A stretch of DNA of 5,297 bases from Bacillota bacterium. GTDB taxonomy: Bacteria > Bacillota > Clostridia > Tissierellales > Peptoniphilaceae. Position numbers and translations under genes: made by a program. How positions within the stretch are numbered: position 1 is the first letter of the stretch; each line of letters begins with the position of its first letter. The notes under the pieces were generated by a model. The model ran no database searches, was not told where the DNA came from, and saw nothing but the letters and a program-made list of their open reading frames with translations. The stretch lies in contig JAEXBU010000028.1 in NCBI GenBank assembly GCA_023393815.1, positions 1 through 5,297 of the forward strand. The letters are read 5' to 3'. This document shows positions 1-4,397 of the stretch, piece by piece.

Positions 1-1
1 G

Positions 2-157
2 GAGTGGGGAGGTATGCTTTCGCAGGGAAGAAGCTACATTCAAGACTATCCGCACATGACCGTCTTTCCGGGTCTCGCCATCGCCTTGACGATTTTCTCC
101 CTAAATCTTTTCGGCGACGGCTTGAGAGACGCCTTAGATGCAACGCAAAGGGGTTAA
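2..157 (+). CDS. Peptide ABC transporter permease, C-terminal end (DppC/OppC-like, partial)
   Basis: This is the last 51 codons of a gene that begins before the window; the reading frame starts at position 2 and ends at TAA 155-157. The peptide begins EWGGMLSQGR and contains a hydrophobic stretch at about residues 21-37 (VFPGLAIALTIFSLNLF), then GDGLRDALD. This is the typical end of DppC/OppC permeases: a conserved EWG and G-R-Y segment belonging to the last cytoplasmic (EAA-type) loop, one final membrane helix, then the near-invariant GDGLRDALDP-like tail. The protein is an inner-membrane channel subunit that pairs with a DppB-type partner and docks on the two ATPases encoded directly downstream. 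Its stop lies 1 nt before the next start codon, so translation is probably coupled. Substrate (dipeptide, oligopeptide or nickel) cannot be told from this fragment. Confidence 0.9.
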   Translation, partial: EWGGMLSQGRSYIQDYPHMTVFPGLAIALTIFSLNLFGDGLRDALDATQRG

Positions 158-158
158 T

Positions 159-1142
159 ATGTCGAAACTCATCGAATTTGATCATCTCCATACAACCTTT
201 TATACGGATTCCGGGCCGGTTCATGCGGTAAACGGGGTGAGCTTCTCCATTGAGGAAGGCTCTACCACGGCCGTGGTGGGAGAGAGCGGCAGCGGGAAAA
301 GCGTCACCGCCCTGTCTTTAATGGGTCTTTTGCCAAAACGCTACGGTAAAATTGAAAAAGGAGATATTTTCTACAAGGGCGAGAGCATACTGAATATGGA
401 AGAAGAAGAACGGCGCGTACTTCGCAGTCGGGATCTGGCCATGATCTTTCAGGAGCCTATGACCAGTTTAAACCCAGCGCTGAAGATCGGGTTTCAGATT
501 GAAGAAGTTTACCGACGGGTCATGGGCCTCTCCAAGGCGGAAGCCAAGAAAAAGGCCGTGGAGATGCTGGAAATGGTCGAGATCAAAGACGCAAAAGATA
601 AGGCTCTGTCCTATCCCCATGAGCTGTCCGGCGGCCAGAGGCAACGGGTGATGATCGCCATGGCCTTGGCGTCTTCGCCGAAACTTTTAATCGCCGACGA
701 GCCGACTACGGCGCTGGATGTAACCATTCAAAAAGAAGTATTGGAGCTTATGGAAAATTTGCAGCGGGAGACGGGCACGGCCATTATGCTCATTACCCAT
801 GACTTGGGCGTGGTGGCGCAAATGGCCGATCACGTAGTGGTTCTGTATGGCGGACGGGTCATGGAAAAATCCGATGTCTGCACGATTTTCGATCGGCCTT
901 TGCATCCCTACACAAAAGGGCTTTTGCGGGCGCGTCCCACCCTCGAAAACCGGGGCGAAAAGCTTTATAACATACCGGGCAACGTGCCGCCGCCGTCGGA
1001 GATGGAAGGGCACTGTCCCTTTTACTCTCGTTGCGAAAAGCGCATGGATCTATGCGGTGAAAAAGTACCGGAGCTGAGGGAGCACCGACCGGGGCAATGC
1101 GTGGCCTGTTTCCTCTACGAAGGGGAGGCGTGCTGTGACTGA
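159..1142 (+). CDS. dppD: Peptide ABC transporter ATP-binding protein, DppD/OppD family
   Basis: This 327-residue ATPase powers peptide import on the cytoplasmic side of the transporter, as one half of a DppD-DppF heterodimer. All nucleotide-binding motifs are intact: Walker A GESGSGKS (41-48), Q-loop Gln98 in FQEPMTSLNP, signature LSGGQ (156-160), Walker B LLIADE (176-181), D-loop ALD (185-187) and switch His214 in THD. After HPYTKGLL (249-256) comes the family's C-terminal extension with Cys286, Cys292, Cys299 and Cys314. In characterised DppD proteins this spacing binds a [4Fe-4S] cluster; Cys317, Cys325 and Cys326 are extra. I chose ATG 159 because AAAGGGG (147-153) lies 5 nt upstream. 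An in-frame ATG at 138 would add seven residues overlapping the permease end and lacks such a site. The length is normal for the family. The gene starts 1 nt after the permease stop and overlaps the next gene by 8 nt. The dpp name rests on family resemblance; an opp-type substrate is equally possible. Confidence 0.93.
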   Translation: MSKLIEFDHLHTTFYTDSGPVHAVNGVSFSIEEGSTTAVVGESGSGKSVTALSLMGLLPKRYGKIEKGDIFYKGESILNMEEEERRVLRSRDLAMIFQEPMTSLNPALKIGFQIEEVYRRVMGLSKAEAKKKAVEMLEMVEIKDAKDKALSYPHELSGGQRQRVMIAMALASSPKLLIADEPTTALDVTIQKEVLELMENLQRETGTAIMLITHDLGVVAQMADHVVVLYGGRVMEKSDVCTIFDRPLHPYTKGLLRARPTLENRGEKLYNIPGNVPPPSEMEGHCPFYSRCEKRMDLCGEKVPELREHRPGQCVACFLYEGEACCD

Positions 1143-1929
1143 TCTGTTGACATTGAATCACGTGGTGAAGAAATTCCCCGTGGGCAGGAAGACCTTGTTT
1201 TCGAAAGAGCAAAAGATGTTTACGGCTGTGGACGACGTGTCTTTTACTCTGGGCGAAAAAGAAACCTTGGGTATCGTCGGAGAAAGCGGAAGCGGAAAAT
1301 CTACCTTGGCCCGTTGTATTTTGGGATTGTATCCCGACACGGAAGGCGAGGTTTTATATAAGGGAAGGGACGTGTTAAAGGTCGACGCCAAGGAGCTGAA
1401 ATCCATTCGTCGAGACGTGCAGATGATTTTTCAAGATCCCTACAGTTCTTTGAATCCCCAGATGACCGCCGAGGAGATTGTCATGGAGCCTTTGGTGAAT
1501 TTAGGGGGCGAGGATATACGACGAAAGGCGCAGGAGACGTTGAATTTATGCGGCTTGTCGAAAACCCATTTCGGACGTTACCCCCACGAATTTTCCGGAG
1601 GCCAGCGCCAACGGATCGGCGTGGCTCGGGCGTTGGTCGTCGAACCTACCCTTATTTTAGCCGACGAGCCCACTTCGGCGTTGGACGTTTCCATTCAGGC
1701 TCAGATCATCAACCTTCTGGAAGAGTTACAAGAGGAGCGAAACCTAAGTTACCTCTTTATTTCCCACGACATCGCCGTAGTGGAACACATTGCCGATCGC
1801 ATCGGCGTCATGTACCGGGGAAAACTGGTGGAGATGAATGATCGGGATCGTATTATGCAAAATCCGCAAGACGATTACACGAAAAAACTCCTCTCGGCGG
1901 TGCCGCCGATGGATCCGCACTGTAAATAA
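1135..1929 (+). CDS. dppF: Peptide ABC transporter ATP-binding protein, DppF/OppF family, short form
   Basis: This 264-residue protein is the second ATPase of the peptide importer. Motifs in order: Walker A GESGSGKS (49-56), Q-loop Gln100 in FQDPYSSLNP, signature FSGGQ (153-157), Walker B LILADE (173-178), ALD (182-184) and switch His211 in SHD. The FQDPYSSLNP and FSGGQRQRIGVARAL segments are typical of the OppF/DppF side of the pair. The start is GTG 1135, with GGAGG at 1124-1128 and a 6-nt spacer; it overlaps the end of the upstream ATPase gene by 8 nt (GTGACTGA), which implies coupled translation. Most DppF/OppF proteins have about 300-330 residues. This one stops after DDYTKKLLSAVPPMD, exactly where the C-terminal oligopeptide-transporter extension and its cysteine cluster would begin, so its length resembles NikE-like subunits. 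The ATPase core is complete and the stop is followed at once by the terminator, so I read it as a natural short form rather than a broken gene. Confidence 0.9.
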   Translation: MTDLLTLNHVVKKFPVGRKTLFSKEQKMFTAVDDVSFTLGEKETLGIVGESGSGKSTLARCILGLYPDTEGEVLYKGRDVLKVDAKELKSIRRDVQMIFQDPYSSLNPQMTAEEIVMEPLVNLGGEDIRRKAQETLNLCGLSKTHFGRYPHEFSGGQRQRIGVARALVVEPTLILADEPTSALDVSIQAQIINLLEELQEERNLSYLFISHDIAVVEHIADRIGVMYRGKLVEMNDRDRIMQNPQDDYTKKLLSAVPPMDPHCK

Positions 1930-1988
1930 AAAATGCACCCGCTTGCCGTAAAGTCGTTCAAAGAACGCGGCAGGTGCGGTGCATTTTT
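1929..1988. terminator. Bidirectional intrinsic terminator between convergent operons
   Basis: A long imperfect hairpin starts at the last base of the dppF-like stop codon. The arms pair as AAAAATGCACC (1929-1939) with GGTGCATTTTT (1978-1988), TGCCG (1944-1948) with CGGCA (1968-1972), and CGTTC (1955-1959) with GAACG (1963-1967) around an AAA loop. Internal bulges lie at 1940-1943/1973-1977 and 1949-1954. Reading rightward the stem ends in TTTTTGTTTT. Reading leftward it ends in TTTTTTATTT. Both transcripts, the dpp operon and the ggt operon, can therefore end here. The pairing is seen directly; the terminator function is inferred. Confidence 0.85.
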
Positions 1989-2138
1989 GTTTTGGGTGTG
2001 AAGCGTTTCGAATGCGTCCTGCGCCGAAGATGGGAATGGGCGAAAGGTGTGCAACCTGTCTCTTGCGGAGCGGCCGCGTCAATTTACGGGAAGATGCCGA
2101 AAGGTGCAAAGAAAAAGCGGCAGAAGGGCAGTACTTTT

Positions 2139-2342
2139 TTATTTTTGCGCCCTGTCTTTGTTGATGCCGGACAGGAGGGAGGAAATAAAGAAAAGCCCGA
2201 GAATTATCCAGTTCGTAGATTTACTGTAATAATCGCTGAAGTGCCAGCCGCCGTAGAGGCGGTGGGAAACGATAAAACTTGCGATGAGCTGAAGAATAAA
2301 AATTCCCAGTGTAATCAATAATGCCCATTTGAAATATTTCAA
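2139..2342 (-). CDS. Small two-helix membrane protein, unknown function
   Basis: I do not recognise the family. The 67-residue product begins MKYFKWALLI and has a hydrophobic segment at about residues 5-26 and another at 44-60, joined by a polar, aromatic-rich loop (HRLYGGWHFSDYYSKSTNW); it ends in a charged tail, NKDRAQK. This suggests a hairpin of two membrane helices. The start is TTG 2342: GAGGTGAT (2354-2347) gives GAGG with an 8-nt spacer. The in-frame GTG at 2351 would overlap that Shine-Dalgarno and is unlikely. The gene lies 51 nt downstream of the gamma-glutamyltransferase stop on the same strand, with no clear promoter or terminator between, so the two are probably cotranscribed. 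The good ribosome site, coherent hydrophobic pattern and operon position argue that it is real. The lack of a recognisable homologue keeps confidence moderate. Confidence 0.65.
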   Translation of the reverse strand: MKYFKWALLITLGIFILQLIASFIVSHRLYGGWHFSDYYSKSTNWIILGLFFISSLLSGINKDRAQK

Positions 2343-2346
2343 TCGT

Positions 2347-2354
2347 ATCACCTC
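2347..2354 (-). promoter_or_regulatory. Ribosome binding site fixing a TTG start for the small membrane protein
   Basis: On the minus strand GAGGTGAT matches the 16S anti-Shine-Dalgarno well. The GAGG core (2354-2351) is 8 nt from TTG 2342. The alternative GTG codon (2351-2349) shares its first base with this core, so it cannot be used efficiently with this site. Confidence 0.6.
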
Positions 2355-2393
2355 GATGGTTTGTGTAGTAAAGAGAGTTGCAGGTTGTCGTAA

Positions 2394-3989
2394 TTATTCC
2401 ACAACGGCGATGTATCCGTCGGTACGCTTTTCCGTACCTCCTACATAGTGTTTTTGTCTGCGGTCGTAGAGGAGGTATTGTCCACGGCCCATGTCCAAAT
2501 CGTGTTTGGGAATACGAACGTCGTGGCCGCGGGCGAGCATGGATTCGATGATGTTTGGATCGAAATCCGGTTCCATGACGACGGTTTTGTCCCCTGTCCA
2601 CATAAAGCGGGGGGCGTCCAAGGCCGCTTGGGGATTTCTTCCGTAGGCCAACAGTTGCAGCAGTGTTTGCACGTGGCCTTGGGGCTGCATAAAGCCGCCC
2701 ATTACGCCGAAAGCGCCGTAGGGGTTTCCGTCTTTGGTGAGAAAGCCCGGAATAATCGTGTGGTAGGGACGCTTGCCTCCGGCGAGTTCATTGGCGTGGC
2801 CTTCTTCCATGGAAAAATTCAACAGGCGGTTGTTTAGAGAAATTCCCGTTCCGGGTACGACGATTCCCGCACCGAAGCCGTCGTAGTTGGATTGGATCAT
2901 AGATACCATATTGCCCTCGTCGTCGCCGATACAGAAGTAAACGGTCGATCGGTCCAAGGGATCGCCGTAGATCATGGTTTGCGCCGTCTCCGTAAGATTT
3001 TGCGCGCATTTTTTTGCGTAGTCGTCGGACAAAAGATCTTCTACCCGCACGTTCATAAAATCGGGATCGGCGATGCATTTAGCTCCGTCGGTCATGGCTC
3101 TTTTAATGGCTTCCGCCGTGTAGTGAATGGATGCTTCGTCGTCGGCCTTTAAGTCGAAGTGGCGCAAGATATTCAAGGCCATAAGGACGGTGATGCCCTG
3201 GCCGTTCGGGGGGAGTTCCCACACGTCGATGCCGTGGAAAGAGGTGGAAAGAGGCGCTACGGAGAGGGTTCTGTGATTTTTTAAATCTTCCGCAGTCATG
3301 GCGCCGCCATAATCCTGTAAAAAGGCGGCGATTTTTTTTGCGATGTCCCCTTCGTAAAAGCTCCGGCCGCCGTCTTCGGCAATCCGCCGCAGCGTACGAG
3401 CGTGATCGGGCAGGCGAAGAAGGCTTCCAGATTCGGGTGCGCGTCCTTTTCGAGAGAAGGTGGACCAAAAGCTGTCGTACAGTGAGCCGGTGCAGGCGCA
3501 CCTTTTTTCGAATTCCATAGCCCACAGGCGGGCCACGGTGGGCGAGAGGATGAAGCCCTCTTCGGCGTAGCGAATGGCCGGGGCGAGGACTTGGCGAAAG
3601 GGCAGGCGACCGTGCTTTTTATGAATGTCTCGCCAAGCGCGTACGGCACCGGGTACGCCGACGCTTTCCACGCCGTACGGGGGCAGGGCGTCCAGTCCTT
3701 TGGCCTTGATCTTTTCCATGGATAGAGACGCGGGGCTTTTGCCGCTGCCGTTGTAGCCGTAAAGTTTTCCGCCTATGGAGACGATGGCGAACAGGTCGCT
3801 CCCCAAGCCGTTGCAGGTAGGTTCCACCACGGTTTGCGCCGCCGCCATGGCGATGGCGCCGTCCACGGCATTGCCGCCCGCTTCCAAAATTTTTCTCCCG
3901 GCGCCGGCGGCCGACGGGTTGGAGGCAAGGGCCATGGCGCGGCCGTAGGTAACAGTACGTTTCGATGGGTAGGGATAGTTGCGGTACAA
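2394..3989 (-). CDS. Gamma-glutamyltransferase, YwrD-like, cytoplasmic
   Basis: This 531-residue N-terminal-nucleophile hydrolase of the gamma-glutamyltranspeptidase family (EC 2.3.2.2/3.4.19.13) should cleave or transfer gamma-glutamyl groups, for example from glutathione. Family landmarks: the N-terminal block ASNPSAAGAGRKILEAGGNA with DGAIA following (about 22-47), EPTCNGLGSDLF (56-67), PPNGQG (260-265), the cleavage site DRSTVYFCIGDDEGN (346-360), LNNR (385-388), GKRPYHTIIP (405-414) and GVMGGFMQPQGH (428-439). Thr349, eleven residues before the N of EGN, aligns with Escherichia coli Thr391, the nucleophile exposed by self-cleavage. That would give subunits of about 348 and 183 residues. 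Gly431-Gly432 fit the oxyanion hole. The usual R-E-x-A-P substrate-binding arginine is replaced by a GSGKSP sequence, as expected of YwrD-type members rather than the classical enzyme. No signal peptide is visible. The start is TTG 3989, with AAAAGGAG (4005-3998) and an 8-nt spacer; GTG 3998 overlaps that site. A small membrane protein gene follows 51 nt downstream. Confidence 0.92.
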   Translation of the reverse strand: MYRNYPYPSKRTVTYGRAMALASNPSAAGAGRKILEAGGNAVDGAIAMAAAQTVVEPTCNGLGSDLFAIVSIGGKLYGYNGSGKSPASLSMEKIKAKGLDALPPYGVESVGVPGAVRAWRDIHKKHGRLPFRQVLAPAIRYAEEGFILSPTVARLWAMEFEKRCACTGSLYDSFWSTFSRKGRAPESGSLLRLPDHARTLRRIAEDGGRSFYEGDIAKKIAAFLQDYGGAMTAEDLKNHRTLSVAPLSTSFHGIDVWELPPNGQGITVLMALNILRHFDLKADDEASIHYTAEAIKRAMTDGAKCIADPDFMNVRVEDLLSDDYAKKCAQNLTETAQTMIYGDPLDRSTVYFCIGDDEGNMVSMIQSNYDGFGAGIVVPGTGISLNNRLLNFSMEEGHANELAGGKRPYHTIIPGFLTKDGNPYGAFGVMGGFMQPQGHVQTLLQLLAYGRNPQAALDAPRFMWTGDKTVVMEPDFDPNIIESMLARGHDVRIPKHDLDMGRGQYLLYDRRQKHYVGGTEKRTDGYIAVVE

Positions 3990-3997
3990 AGCATTCA

Positions 3998-4005
3998 CTC
4001 CTTTT
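3998..4005 (-). promoter_or_regulatory. Ribosome binding site fixing a TTG start for the gamma-glutamyltransferase
   Basis: On the minus strand AAAAGGAG ends at 3998, followed by an 8-nt spacer and TTG 3989. The first G of the in-frame GTG codon at 3998 is the last base of this Shine-Dalgarno, so that codon is sterically excluded. A nearby ATG (3994-3992) is only 3 nt away and out of frame. Confidence 0.65.
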
Positions 4006-4010
4006 CATCG

Positions 4011-4039
4011 AGTATAGTCCATTTTCTGCTTTTTGGCTA
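4011..4039 (-). promoter_or_regulatory. Candidate sigma-A promoter for the gamma-glutamyltransferase operon
   Basis: On the minus strand, TAGCCA (4039-4034, four of six matches to TTGACA) and TATACT (4016-4011, five of six to TATAAT) are separated by exactly 17 nt. Transcription would begin near 4004, at the edge of the ribosome binding site, leaving a leader of only about 15 nt. This is by-eye consensus matching. Confidence 0.4.
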
Positions 4040-4079
4040 GATAAATGCGTAAAACAAGCCTTTTGACGGTAGCTTTCAA

Positions 4080-4108
4080 TTGCAATACAGAATGGATTAT
4101 GTTAGGAT
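4080..4108 (+). promoter_or_regulatory. Candidate sigma-A promoter for secG-hppA
   Basis: TTGCAA (4080-4085) and TAGGAT (4103-4108) are 17 nt apart. Each has four of six consensus matches, and a TG at 4100-4101 one base before the -10 makes it an extended -10 element. The expected start near 4115 gives a leader of about 37 nt before secG. An alternative -35, TTGACG (4063-4068), is better in itself, but its partner at 17 nt (TACAGA, 4086-4091) is poor. Confidence 0.4.
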
Positions 4109-4139
4109 AGTAATGTTATTGATAGACAGTTTGGATCGG

Positions 4140-4146
4140 GGAGGTG
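4140..4146 (+). promoter_or_regulatory. Ribosome binding site fixing the TTG start of secG
   Basis: GGAGGTG at 4140-4146 matches the anti-Shine-Dalgarno, and its GGAGG core (4140-4144) lies 7 nt before TTG 4152. The same frame is open upstream as far as a TTG at 4080. That longer version would begin inside the candidate promoter and would put a polar stretch before the first membrane helix. Confidence 0.7.
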
Positions 4147-4151
4147 GAAGT

Positions 4152-4385
4152 TTGACTACGTTTATCAGTGTAATCGTCGCCCTGTCGGCTTTGGCGGTCG
4201 TATGCGCCGTCGTCGTGCAGGAGTCCAATCAAGTGGGATTGGGTACCTTGGATGGCAGCTCGCCGTCGTCGGAATGGGGTTCCAATCGTGGGACGAGCCG
4301 CAAGGAAATGCTCAAGCGCATTACGGTCGTATCGTCGATTATCTTTTTTATTTCAACCGTTATTTTGGTCGCAATTACGCAATAA
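4152..4385 (+). CDS. secG: Preprotein translocase subunit SecG
   Basis: This 77-residue protein matches SecG, the small accessory subunit of the SecYEG channel, which aids movement of secreted proteins through the membrane. It shows the family's two-helix topology: helix one at about residues 4-22, a polar, glycine- and serine-rich loop, and helix two at about 57-75. The loop begins with VVQESNQVGLG (21-31), equivalent to the usual LQ-x-G/S-x3-GLG element. It continues with EWGSNRGTSR (41-50), resembling the usual FG-x-x-G element, and then KEMLKRIT leads into helix two. The length is normal for Gram-positive SecG (about 75-80). The start is TTG 4152, set by GGAGGTG at 4140-4146. It is the first gene of a probable two-gene unit, with hppA 12 nt downstream. 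SecG diverges fast, so the call rests on topology, loop motifs and size together. Confidence 0.85.
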   Translation: MTTFISVIVALSALAVVCAVVVQESNQVGLGTLDGSSPSSEWGSNRGTSRKEMLKRITVVSSIIFFISTVILVAITQ

Positions 4386-4397
4386 TCAGGAGGAATT

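Noticed and set aside
138..158. Upstream ATG as the start of the DppD-like ATPase
   Set aside because: It lies inside the permease coding region without a good Shine-Dalgarno. ATG 159 has AAAGGGG at the right distance and matches the usual family N-terminus.
1744..2109. Minus-strand open frame of 121 codons antisense to the DppF-like gene end
   Set aside because: It reads straight through the bidirectional terminator and its protein is Arg/His-rich low-quality sequence, typical of a shadow frame.
2121..2160. Possible separate terminator just after the small membrane gene on the minus strand (AGGGC/GCCCT pairing)
   Set aside because: The stem is only 5 bp with a loop of about 18 nt overlapping the gene's end, and no T run follows it. 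The hairpin at 1929-1988 is far stronger.
1974..2321. Plus-strand open frames across the intergenic region, including one of 61 codons at 1979-2164
   Set aside because: They begin inside the terminator hairpin, have no credible ribosome site, show no domain-like pattern and run antisense to the small membrane gene.
2448..2837. Plus-strand 129-codon frame inside the gamma-glutamyltransferase gene
   Set aside because: It is fully antisense to a well-conserved enzyme and has no independent motifs or ribosome site.
4080..4151. N-terminally extended SecG starting at TTG 4080
   Set aside because: The extension is polar, overlaps the candidate promoter and ignores the strong GGAGGTG site just before TTG 4152.
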